Origin: Hydractinia symbiolongicarpus
Taxonomy: Eukaryota > Cnidaria > Hydrozoa > Anthoathecata > Hydractiniidae
Assembly (NCBI RefSeq): GCF_029227915.1
Contig: NC_079883.1
Coordinates: 18,850,001-18,914,000 of the forward strand
Length of the DNA: 64,000 nucleotides
Direction: 5' to 3'
The notes beneath the pieces were generated by a model. That model ran no database searches and was not told where the DNA came from. It saw nothing but the letters and a program-made list of their open reading frames with translations. A program made the translations under genes and the position numbers. The stretch's first letter is position 1; every line of letters starts with the position of its first letter. Shown piece by piece: positions 52,901-64,000 of the stretch.

Positions 52901-54726
52901 TCCAAGTACTTAGAGAGTTTAGGTACGAAATTTAAATCTGTGACGTTGCAATTGATTATTTCGGACATAGTTAGTTACGAGTTAGTAAAAAGAAAAAAAA
53001 AGTAAAAATAGTTACCAAGATGAGATTCGAACACACGACTACTCCCATGTCGGTGCTCAGAGAGGCAAAAATTTCCATTCTTGTAGGACACATTTGCGTT
53101 TTAATACAAGCTCACGAGCTTGTAATAAGTATAAAGATGTTTTTTGCATTCAAAAGCTTCTGTGTTTTAACATGATTTTTCACACACTGATGTCAACAAA
53201 AGTTATGACATTTTTACAGAAAAAGAACCTCATTGATGTATATATATATAAAAATATTGTATAATGCCTTTAAACAAACGACTTCACTGTGCAAGGTACA
53301 AATGGTATTCAAAGACCAGCTATGATGTATATAAGTTGTAATATAGAAATTCACAGCTTAATATATATAAATAAAGTTACAAATGTCCAGAAACAAATGT
53401 GTTTGGTATCAGAAATGTTGATGCAGAAAAACTTATGACGTTGTCACAAGCAATAAAAGAACTATATAAATTAACACTTTTATATAAAAAGAATGAAAAG
53501 ATAATAAATATTTAATATCCATGATTTGAAAAGCATTTATATGCCTACCATAATTGTTTGGCTAGGAATGAAATGTCTTGTGTTGTACATTTATGAAGCT
53601 ATGCTATCTTATTTTTTAAAAACATGAAATATTGCACATTGTTCCAGTATGCTAGCTACACACTTCACAGAGAAGTGAACACAACACAATATTTTCACAA
53701 ATTAGTTTGGTGTTTTTGGAATAAATATTTGTATATTATATTTTTTCACAACGATAAAGTAAATGTGGTACAGGAAAGACATTGTATTTCGGGTAAATGA
53801 ATTAAAAGAAAAAAAAAATTATATTGTACCTAATATGTCCATATTTTAGTCAAAAAAACTAGCTCTTATAGAATGCTATATAGCAGATACTTTTTCCAAG
53901 GTTACTTTTAACACACTCGACACATTTTTGGGAGGTCACATAACTCACATACTTTGTGCAGGAGACGCCGGTTCAATTTTGTAATGCATCTATTATATAT
54001 GCTGGTTATTGAAAGTTACCATAGCTCCCCCCCCCCCATCCAGATGAACCTCCAAGGGAATGTGGATCATGGCTAATTACCCTAGTTACATGTAACAAAC
54101 TTTCAGACAAGTCATAAAAGCAGTAACTTTTTTTAACCCTAAGACTGATAAAGGCTTGGCGCCGCAATATATATGACCAGCCAGCCAAGGGAAATTGAAC
54201 ACTGCTGGTGTTCTGATGATTTTAAACACTAAAATCAGCTACAAGAACCTAGCTAGCTAGCTTCTACAACTAACGAGCTAGCTATAGCTTTTGTAACTGG
54301 GTAAGTTAGCTAGCTATTTCACCTATTCCACAACGTTTTTTAATAATAGTAAAACAAACATAAAATACTTTCATTGAGATAGCTAGCTCTAGCTATCTAC
54401 ACGAGTGTTGCTGCCAGCAAAACACAGTTAGCTACCCAGCATAAACTTTGAACAACTGTTATTGTAGAGAGAGTTTTGTTTACAATACAGCACAGCCCCC
54501 AAACTTAAAAGATTTGCTAAACTACTGTTGGAGTGTCGCTGCCGCCAATCAGGCTGCCATCTTGAAATTATGCACGGTAACAAAACAGCCGGAATGGTAG
54601 CAAAACCGCCCGATCTCGCGTAACAAAACAACCCGATGTGACAAAACAGCCCTATTTATGTAGCAATCCCGCCCGGATGTAACAAATCAGTCCTGCCGAC
54701 ATGTAACAAAACAGTCCATGAATATA

Positions 54727-54757
<31 letters not shown>

Positions 54758-56805
54758 GGATGTTCCTATTTGAAAACAGGATAGCCTGACATCCTCTGTA
54801 TAACGACAACCGGCAGGCGTTGGATTAATTATATTATTGTTGTTGCGCGAAATTTGTATTATTGAGATTAGATCCAATAAAAAAAATTATTATTTTATTC
54901 CAAACAATATTGATTTCCTCTAACTTAAAAATAGTGATAATAATTGATTCAATTATTATTATTGGTAATACGTTGATCCAATTATTATTTCCAACCGCGG
55001 AAACAAATTGCCGTTTGACGATATCGGAAAGCCTACCATCTCTAATTTTTTTCACATATGGCAAGAGAAAATGTTTACTGTATTGGGTATCAGCAGTTTT
55101 GCGCCGGAATCGTGGAAAAGTCTTTTGCAAGTCAATAGACAGGGAAAGTCTTTGTTAGCCCCTTGATTATTGTTTTCTTGCGCTTTAGGTCATAACTTGT
55201 AATATGAAACCTATGTTTTTATAAAATTACCGATCAATTATATCTTGTGTATTTTTTTAATGCAACGATGCGGTTCCTTTTTATTAGGACGCTGACCCAC
55301 CCCTGTGTAAAAACCCGCATGAATTTGCCCTTCACATATATATCCCTGCATTTTATGCTTGCTTGTCCGCCTGTCATCATGAACAAAGAAATTACTGATC
55401 GGATAGTCTAAAATAACGCAGTGGTGCAACCGTTTCTAACACAGATAGACAACGTATATTATTGTTATAGAGAGGATTTCGGTTTGGCGATTAATGATTT
55501 TCCATTTTACTAAGGCCCAGTATAAACAACTTATTTTCAAGTTAAGGAGAGAAAATGTTCCCAAGTACTACAGGAACGAGAAACCGTTTGAAATATTCTG
55601 TTCAATTATGAAGACTTCAATTGACAAGATACTTATCCTATTTGGTATGGAAAGTCACCGCGCCGGAATTATTTACATCAGTAAAATGCTCGGATTAAGT
55701 GAAGTCGACTTAAAGTCTAGACCTTCTCTTGCAACATGATAATGCAAATATGTTGAAGAACACAAAATAAGCAATTTAAAAACAGTACAACGAATTAAAA
55801 ACATAATGTGTTTAAAAGGGGAAAGGGGGCGGAGTGGGGCAAGATACTCTAACAACATAAAATGGCACCTAAGCTGTGCACGAAAATTCAACTACATACC
55901 CGAATAATATCAAGGAAGATATCGCGCCCTAACACAGTGATTATTTGAATATAATCTCTATCATAATTAATACCCGTATACGTCTGTTTGTCACGTAAAA
56001 TGATAACCATAGTAGCGAAACATGAATTGCGGTAAATAAAGGGCATGCGAACCGTGGATTTTTCCACGGGCCACCGATTAGTATTTTCTAAATAACAATT
56101 AAAAACATATATCTTATCAAAATATGCAGACTGACGTCAGCAAAAGTTATTGCTGACAGTCATAATTTGAGGCATTAGTTTTAATTGTCTCGTCATAGAT
56201 CACGTTTTATGGCTTCTAACCCAAGACAAGGTAAGTTATGGGGGTAGGGCAGTTTTGGCTCTCTCCTCCCTCCTCCCCCTCCCTGACACCCTATACTCCG
56301 GCATGCATAGGGTAAAAATACACTGCTGCCTGAGGAGGAGAGGATGAAATTACTTTTTGGAGTAGAAAAAACCTGTACGAACATACTTTGGAGAACAAAA
56401 AAAAATCATTTTGCTGGCCACAGCACTGACATAATTATTAGTGTACAATGACGAAATTTACATTTTTACCGGAGGAGATTAATATAAAAGAGTAAATCAT
56501 TGGGAATTTTTAACCATGGGCTTCTTAGCTTTGCTGGATGTGAGCAAGCTGTTACTGTTTGTAGTTGCTAGCATTACATTTTCTTATCGATAATCGACAT
56601 TCGTTGTTGGAATTTTATTTCACAGTTTTCATTAAAAAGGTGAAGAGCTAAATTATATTAAAAGTGAAGAAGTTTTAAAACGATGTTAAAATAGCGGAAG
56701 GTATAACTAAACATTGAAATTTTAGGGAAATTCCTTTGAATCAATAAGATTGACGCAGTATCTGCTAAATTTGATAAACTAATACTTAGCATTATCAAAA
56801 ACAAA
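52901..56805. other. Non-coding with simple repeats
   Basis: Contains an (ATT)n microsatellite at 54725-54757, GCTAGCTA-rich stretch at 54240-54400, a C tract at 54027-54038, and a repeat fragment with the GTGGATTTTTCCAC palindrome (56054-56067). A stretch 54590-54715 repeats 'GTAACAAAACAG'-type phrases. No gene is supported; the 55494-55739 frame has no family features. Confidence 0.4.
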
Positions 56806-56809
56806 CTAT

Positions 56810-58776
56810 AAGCATAAATAAACTATAAAGCTATATGTATTATGAAATTCACCCTTTTTTTCTTTGTAGATTTTTCTCTCGTAATTCATTCGAGTGCGCA
56901 ACTGAACGAAGGTGTACTTCTCGAACAAGCCACGTGATTCTAGATGAGTTCTCACTCTGTTTTCATCTAAGCTTCCACCTTTAATTAGTTCTTTTCCATG
57001 CATTAAAATTAATTTTAAATCATGTTTCGGAAACAGTGATTTTCGCTTCATGGCACACGGTGATGTTTTTCGGTACGCAACTTGTCATAAACCTGTCTAG
57101 GTGACGCAGTTAGAGTTGGTACAGCTGCGCATTTTTGTTTTACCTCCGACGAACTCACATCAATATTGACAGGAAACACCTCTTTCAGCTCTTTAATCTC
57201 TTGTTCTGACCACACTTTTCTTTTGCTTTCTTGTCTAGCTGCTTCGTTTGACTTGTCAGCTTGGAAAAGTTCTTTAACTGCTGTTGACCCAACCAAGGAA
57301 GACTTCTCCATATTTCTTAGGAAATAGTGTTCCTCTGCTGTCCTCATGCTGTGTGTCATCAACGTGGCGGCATCTTTTAAATTACAGCTTTCCGATTCTC
57401 TTAATGCTGTGCTAACAGACTTCCGAATTATATTTGCTGAAAGATTTTTTGGAGGACATTTATCATTAAAATTACCAACTCTGTCCCACTGAAGATGAAG
57501 ACGTTTACTAATGTCCTCAGGTGACACTTTCTTTCCTGACCAACTTAAAAATACATACTCGCATTTTGGTAAAGTTTGTGGTCTGGCAAATATCACGTAT
57601 GTTGTCAAGAAATCAAATTCTTCTTCATTAAGGATAATTTATCTGGGCCATAGGTGTCAAGTGTTTTATGGTCCCAAACATTTATTACACATTTTCCATC
57701 AAGCTTCGCTGCCCTATCATATTAATTCATTGTGAGGTTGGCCGTCACACCAGATCTCTGTGTAATTGATAAATGAATCACAGCATACAAATAATCTCTT
57801 ACGGCGCAATACTCCGTCTGAGTTAGATTATATCCTATGTCTTCCTTTAAAAGTTTTAGTATGGCTTCACCCTTTTTTGCTCCCTTGTTACTGTTAAGGT
57901 ATCTTCCTACTTGCTCCTGATCAATGAGCATTTCTCGGTCGTCTGTCATCTGCTCAAATTTTACCAATTTCTCTTGCACTTTAAAAATTTTTCTCCACTA
58001 CCGCAATTTTGAAATAAACGTTGTAATGTCTTGATGACTGCTGTTCATTACTTCTTTTTCCTCAGCGATAAAAAATTCGCAAAAGTCTACTAGACTATAT
58101 AAATACTTTTTGATACTGGTTGTTTTTTCCGTTTCTTGACAGTGCTTTGTAATGTATTTATCCCGAAAATCATTACCTCCATTTCTAAAAACGACGCTTA
58201 GGTCATCCTTTACTTCCATAACACGAAATATACGTCGTATTTCATTCGCAGTCAGGTAAACTGCCCTACGTTTTCTCTGTCTATCAGGGCCGATCCTATA
58301 ACATATGAAGTCTGTAACCAAAGTTTCCACGTTACTAGCAAGGTTATATATTACAGATTCGTTCTCTTCATTAACAAGCTCAAATTCACTTTCCTTTTTC
58401 ACTTTCCTTACCAAAAGAACTAGATTCGTTTCTGGTGTTGCATGCAGTGTTTTCAACAACGATCATTATTCACTGGAATCTCAACAGATTGCACGAAACT
58501 TTCCTCCACGTCATTTTCGTTCGCCTTTTGTTGTAACTGTTTAATAGGTGCAGTTGAAGTTGATACAGTGCTTTCCAATGTTCTATTTAAAAATACTTCC
58601 GAGACAGCCTTTCTTGGAGATTCGGAAACATTGCCTTGTATAAAAGGGGCGTCTACCTTGGGTGCTTGTTTCAGCAAATGATAATATAAAGGACCTTTTG
58701 GGATATTGTGTTGTTTCATGACGTGATCAGGTAGGTTTGTCCTCACCATCATGCAATTTTTAACAGGACATTTTTT
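56810..58776 (-). pseudogene. Degenerate zinc finger, tyrosine recombinase and SANT-like part of the SET-recombinase paralogue
   Basis: Several frames in order match the recombinase exon at 32322-34350: a finger (CPVKNCMMVRTNLPDHVMKQ with a following H), core-binding region (TSIKKYLYSLVDFCEFF), catalytic Arg in QRSGVTANLT, the second Arg in ANIIRKSVSTALRE, His and Tyr in MTHSMRTAEEHYFLR, the SANT-like WSEQEIKELKEVF, and the last module (RKSLFPKHDLKLI). Lesions include a frameshift near 58455, TAG at about 57998-58000, TAA at about 57722, a shift near 57620 and another near 57050. The introns of the intact gene in this part are absent here. All catalytic residues are nevertheless still recognisable, so decay is recent. 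Confidence 0.75.
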
Positions 58777-60717
58777 TTATCCGAAAATTTCTCCCAAAAC
58801 ATTGGACGCAGTAGCCGCTTTTTGTTTTTTTAATTTTTCTTGAACTTCTAAACTGAGCTTCAAAGGCTTTAAATAATTAGAACTTTTCCGCCATGGTAAA
58901 TGCTTTCCTTTATCACCGTAATCGTATCGAAGCTCTTCGTTTACGTCGATATCTTTACTTGCGACTAAGCATAGCTGTGGCATTTCACCATCATGCTTTA
59001 TTACCATTCGACAGTTCGAAAAACATTGCGGTGAGTCGTTGACGTATCTTGCCATGCAGTTAGAATTTGTTGCATTGACGCAAAGTTTTTTATTTTTGTC
59101 AGAGAAATAAAAAAGGTATCTGGATGAAATATTTTCTCCGTACTTTTTTGCGAGATCATCTGCTTCCGTCGCACTAACTAAACTTCCTTTGTAGCTGAGC
59201 AAAGCATCTCCGTTTTTGAACCACTTTGTTGCAAAGACACCATAGCCTGATAAAAAGAATTAAAAAATTAGTAGACAGCTTCTATACCAGATCAATAGAT
59301 ATAAACTTGCGTATCATAATTCCTCAATTTTGTAGATATTTGCTAAAAATAATAAACTTAATCGACTGCCTGAGGGTGATCCGTCACCAGTCGGTTAGGG
59401 CGCAATATTTTCCTCGATATCATTCCGATTTTTTCGTATGGTGTGGAATTTTCGTGCCATTTTATCTATTGTTTTCGCGGTCAAAACAACGGTACTCTTT
59501 GGATTAGAGAAGTCATTTTCACTCACTCAGCATGAATGTTTGAGATAAATATTTCCATCAGTTGCTACCTAGGGACGATTTCTCGTCGATGATGATTAGT
59601 TGTTATCGGCGAAAGTAACACAGTTGGGCAAGTTCACGCGTGTCGGTTGCTATTGATTGACATATTAACTCATTCTATTTAAACAAAGGCGGTCGCATAT
59701 AGTTACTAGTACCGTTTCACACCGTATTAGTAACTATATTGATATTTTTATATTGATATTTAGCGCCATAATTGAGCCTTTTATTAGAGCGCGATTTTGT
59801 TAAAAAAATTAAAAATTCATGCGCCTTTCTAATAAGATATAGCGTTTATTTGGTGCATTGTTTGCTGGGCTGAAAATTAAAAAAAAAATTTAGGGCGAAC
59901 AAGGATGTTATTCCACAAAATCCTTAACGTCCTTGGCGTGAATAAGAGATAAAAAATAAGGCTTAATTATAGAACTCTAACGACGAAAATCATTGTTATA
60001 TCAAAACATTCGAAACAGATACACGGGTCTTTTAAAGAATGGGCGTGGCATACCACCGACTGGAAATTTTTTAAACTTTTTTGGGTCGGCTACTAATTGT
60101 TACTAAGTTAAAGTATGTCAGAAGGTCATTTCCCCCTCCTTTTCCTCTTCCCATCTCCTGCCTGACCTGAATAGTGTTAAAGAAATAATCAAATATTAAA
60201 TACTCACCGATCACTGTGTCGATTTGATGCAAAGTAAATCCGTGGCCATCTTCAAGGGCTTCCTCCCAATCGCGTACCAAAAATCGATTATCCTGCACGA
60301 ACATGAATTATTATGTTTTTTACTTTTCCATATAAAGCCTAGAACATTTTCAACATACCTTCGGTATTTTATATTCCTTTTATTTTCAAGGTTACCTCTG
60401 TGTAATGTTACAGACTTTAAAAACTGGATGATGACACAATGGTTACTTAGATGTATATAATTTTATTACCTTTTTCCAATTAGGAGGTTTTGAGGTAAAC
60501 AACCAAAGATCATATTAAAATTTCTCGTGTATCAATGTAATGTGCAGTAAAAGTATATAATAGTAACTTTTGGAGCAACATATTTTGTGGGAGTAAATTC
60601 CTACACACGGGTGAGGACGCAGTGACTTTGGGTTGGTAATTATTTGCATAATTAGAATGTAAGATATTATAACTTACACGGTTTCTGAGTGTATATGCTT
60701 TCTTTTCAGTATCCATT
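58777..60717 (-). pseudogene. KMT5A-like SET part of the paralogue, three exons, in frame with the recombinase part
   Basis: Exons: 60679-60717 (MDTEKKAYTLRNR, start codon at 60717), 60208-60292 (NRFLVRDWEEALEDGHGF), and a long exon from 59246. Phases agree. The SET domain reads GYGVFATKWFKNGDALLSYK, NATNSNCMARYVNDSP and NEELRYDYGD. A TAA at 58777-58779 ends the SET frame, and the very next codons, in the same frame, encode the finger of the recombinase part. So this was one SET-finger-recombinase gene, or the stop is the true end of a SET gene adjacent to a recombinase gene. The SET part itself has no visible lesion. Confidence 0.7.
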
Positions 60718-60789
60718 GTTTTCCTTTACAAAGTCAAGGTGCTAAAAGAAGAAGATGCAGAGTAATTATTTGGGTTGACAGGCTAATCC

Positions 60790-61460
60790 GTTGAACTTTC
60801 CATAGCCTGAGATTTTTTCGCGGATTGTTGTTATATCTCGGCAAACTCGTACCCAGACTGATAAATTTTAATCTTAATAATAAAATCGGATAGCCTGGCA
60901 TCTTCACGCAAATTGTTCTTCTGACTCGACCAGCTCGTACCCAGACTGATAAACTTTTAACCTTAATAATAAAATCGGATAGTCTGACATCTTCACGCAC
61001 ATTGCTCTTTTGACTCGACAAACTCGTACCCAGACTGATAAACTTTAATCTTATTAATAAAATCGGATAGCCTGGCATCTTCACGCAAATTGCTCTTTTG
61101 ACTCGACAAATTTGTACCCAGACTGATAAACTTTAATCTTGTTAGTAAAATCATATAGTCTGACATCTACACGCACATTGTTCTTTTGACTCGACAAACT
61201 CGTACCCAGACTGATAAACTTTTCATCTTAATAAAAAAATCGGATAGTCTGACATCTTCACGCACATTGCTCTTTTGACTCGACAAACTCGTACCCAGAC
61301 TGATAAACTTTTAATCTTAATAATAAAATCGGATAGTCTGACATATTTTTGCGCATTGTTCTTATATCTCCGCAAAGTCGCACCCAGACTGATAAACTTT
61401 TAAACTTAATAATAAAATCGGATAGCCTGGCATCTTTTTGCCACATTAATCTTATATCTC
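60790..61460. repeat. 88-89-bp tandem array, seven units
   Basis: CAGACTGATAAA recurs at 60853, 60942, 61031, 61119, 61208, 61297 and 61385. Unit includes AAAATCGGATAG and CTCGACAAACTCGTACC. A diverged eighth unit lies at 62050-62130. The array sits directly upstream of the paralogue's start codon. AG/GT borders of an exon are not conserved here. Confidence 0.85.
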
Positions 61461-62919
61461 CACGTCAGATTCACTAAGATTAAAATTCGTGCAATGGCTT
61501 TAATGTCCCACTATAAAGTATAATTTATAATTCCCCCGGTAAAGGTTAAAAGCCTCACAGGCTTTCTGTGCTCTCAGGCTATGCATCTTACAAATAAATG
61601 CACACGTAGACACACAAAGACACAAAATACTTCTTACTCAAAAATACTGTGCTTCCACTTTACTTCTAAAACGTTGATGATGGTAATGTACTTCCAAAAT
61701 ATCAATAATATTTAATTTTACGCCAATATCGTGATCACTGTTCGCCTTTTATAAACATCCCCCAATATCAATTACAATTTTTCACTACGCTGTCGTTGGG
61801 TCATCTAAAGTATCTGGTCAAGTTTTATTGTTTTTCATCATATAGTAGTTTTAACATTTAATCCTTTTATTGTTGCATATATCGATCGTTATTTATGAGT
61901 ATATAAAGTTTGTAATTATAAATTTTTCAAAGTTGTAACTTGGTTTGGTGGTCATTCTTACCTATTATATATTATCCTATTGGAATGGTCTCCAGTCTAT
62001 TAGGACAAATAAATAAATGAATACTTACTTTCTTACTTAATTCAGGATAAATTCCATTTTAATCTTAATACTAAAATCGGATAGCCTGACATATTTTTTA
62101 ATATTTCTCTCATAACTCAACAAACTCGGTACACAGACCTACAATGTTTTATTATTTCTAACAGATTTGTGTTTCCATTATCAAAAAGTGAAGAAGAGCC
62201 CTGGGGAGGAGGTTGACATTTTGTGTTGTGATTAGCAGTATGATTTTACTAATTTTGCGTTAACGCGGCGAGTTGCCGTAATTGATCACCGCGGTTAAAA
62301 TAGAAAATAAAATATGATAATGCTACGGCCGCGAATTTTGCAAACTAGAGACTTTTGATTTCGATGATTGAATTTGTTTCATCTACAAATATTGAGAAAA
62401 TATTATAGTTGTTTATATCTAGGTCTCGATATTTTGTATAGCTACTTGTAAAGTATATATGTAAAAATACCCCGATCGGAGTTAGCATTTTGTATGTTAA
62501 AATTTGTCTATTATTGGTCCTTAGTAGTGTAGTAAGTAGAACGTACTAGATAGTTGAATCCTTAAGTCAATAACATTTTTACATTCACAAGATATTTCGT
62601 CATATTAAAAAGTCATGACTTACCAAAGTATTGGAAAACAACTTTATCAATGGCGTTATATTGTGTCAAATATATCTAGTTTGACAGTCTGTTTTCTATT
62701 CCCATCAAGAAGCTGAAGTACGTTTTTTTCGCAGATTACTTTTGGCACATTTTGGGAGCTTTTAATTCTGATACCTTTCAAAACTAAGATTGTGTTATTG
62801 TTGTGTACTACTAATTCTATTTAAACCGGACCATGATATGTAGAGATTTGTCGGGTACTTCTTAACCAACATTTGACCTAAAATCATAACGACAACCTCA
62901 CTTTCTTTGATTTTTTTTA
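61461..62919. other. Non-coding, AT-rich
   Basis: No gene. Contains the diverged 88-bp unit and a fragment shared with 52230-52290. Confidence 0.4.
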
Positions 62920-63560
62920 CTATACTAGTCGGTAAACCGTGGGTAAATTCACTAACTCGCCCGTCCTTTATTTGCCGCATTATATGTTTCGCTACTGCGG
63001 TTATCATTTTGCGTGACAAACAGACGTATACAGCTATTATAAAGAACCAGGGGAGCTTTAAACGCCGGGATCAGCCACAAGTAGCTGTGTGACCCTTCGT
63101 GGAACGCCCAGTAGAGTACTTAATAAGACCCGTAGAGTTGAGCGCTTCGGTATAGGAATGAAGTAAAGCACACACAAAATTATGGTGTTTTATTCTCCCA
63201 CAATTTTAGCTGAAATACAGTTTACAACCCGTTGGTACACCGTCATGGAAAAAACAGTTGACCAACCTTTTATGTTTTTCAGAATATACTCAAAGCTGAG
63301 CAGTTAGGTAAAAAAAAGAGGTAAAAAATGCCGCGCATAAAATTTATCGCAACTTCGGTTAAATAGAAACACAGGAAATAGCCTGTCGTTAACAATGGGA
63401 TGAGCGCTTGGTACAGGTATACTGTCTCGAACATGCTATATATGCAAAATATATACCGTTTTCCAAAAAATTATATCCTAACTTCGGTTTAAATAAAAAC
63501 ACAGGTAACAACCCGTCGTTGCTCCGTCTAGCTAAAAAATCACTTAGCAATTTTTCTTTG
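62920..63560. repeat. Second copy of the dispersed repeat of 19210-20060
   Basis: Shares, in order, CTAGTCGGTAAACCGTGGG, a GCATTATATGTTTCGCTACT stretch, AGCCACAAGTAGCTG, AACGCCC, GAAATACAGTTTACAACC and AACAATGGGATGAGCGCTT with the earlier copy. The remaining 440 bp to the window end show nothing. Confidence 0.5.
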
Positions 63561-64000
63561 TGGAATATATTTTCATGACTGTTATAAAAGTTGTAGTTAC
63601 TTAACGTGGCCACGTGCCTCAGCTTTTCACATGCCTACATGCCTTAATTTTTGTGTGATAATTCTTTTTGTTGGATACTCCTCGTTGTTGCTAAAGAATC
63701 CAGTAGTAAGCGTTGTTAGTCTACTTTGAATCAATGGAAAATCACGTGTTTTTTGTGGTTGTTGATACTTCAATGGGACCTTCACAATCTTTTTAAAAGC
63801 CTTGAACAGCAAAATTTCAACGCCTTAATTTTAAAAGGATTCATCTTTCGCAAAAATTATTTCCCTTAATTTCCCAATTATTTCGAATCGTGAAGGTTTA
63901 TTAATGAAATCCCAATTACCGCAGAAGCACTAGGGCACGTAAGTACATAAAGTACGTTGCGAAAATAAGGCGCGTAGACACATAAAGCACGTAACCACGA

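Noticed and set aside
53000-53070. tRNA or tRNA-derived SINE on the minus strand (GTTCGAATC box)
   Set aside because: A B-box-like motif is present, but no paired acceptor stem or A box can be found.
60790-61460. A second exon array like the 155-bp one
   Set aside because: The interval between possible AG and GT borders is 43 nt, not a multiple of three, and the borders are not conserved in all units.

Overview
The window looks like animal genomic DNA, most likely from a cnidarian. Introns are short with GT-AG borders, most of the sequence is AT-rich, and there are satellites, Penelope-like and LINE relics, and a virus-derived block. The organism assignment is inference; no rRNA or tRNA anchors it.

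Region 1 (about 1-17,340) is a gene-dense, more GC-balanced, virus-like block. It holds two related integrated elements in mirror-image order. Element A (1-8,524) carries a partial gene, a BRO-N protein, a DD35E retrovirus-type integrase, a small membrane protein, a probable major capsid protein, a tail-to-tail truncated gene pair, a probable minor capsid/penton-like protein, a membrane protein, a SAP-like protein, an OB-like protein and a broken ankyrin gene. Element B (about 9,640-17,340) repeats the core in inverted order but is riddled with stops, frameshifts and deletions. No DNA polymerase B, packaging ATPase or protease is visible, so this is a partial Polinton/Maverick-like or related integrating virus. 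Shared signatures are an AATAAA-type motif just before many start codons, perfect hairpins after gene ends, and a 17-nt palindrome between divergent start codons.

Region 2 (17,345-31,600) is repeat-rich: a Penelope-like fragment, a dispersed repeat, an APE endonuclease-only LINE, an older LINE relic, a 21-23 bp minisatellite and a 146-bp tandem-repeat array. A shorter copy of that array sits inside the ankyrin gene of element A.

Region 3 (31,617-48,282, minus strand) holds the most interesting object: a predicted multi-exon gene. Its exons read, in compatible phase, a KMT5A-like SET domain, a DBF4-like motif-M/zinc-finger module, a 23-copy array of 63-nt exons (one per 155-bp satellite unit, each encoding a 21-residue repeat), two C2H2-like fingers, a Crypton-like tyrosine recombinase with its catalytic set, and SANT-like C-terminal modules. 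The exon lengths I can define sum to 4,911 nt, exactly 1,637 codons including the stop. An 1.8-kb tandem duplication repeats four DBF4-like exons.

Region 4 (48,283-64,000) holds a Penelope-like element with about 175-bp inverted terminal repeats that each contain a hammerhead ribozyme core, several tandem repeats, and a degenerate paralogue of the region 3 gene (56,810-60,717). There the SET exon runs in frame into the zinc finger and recombinase, separated by one stop codon. This independently links SET and recombinase in one gene family.
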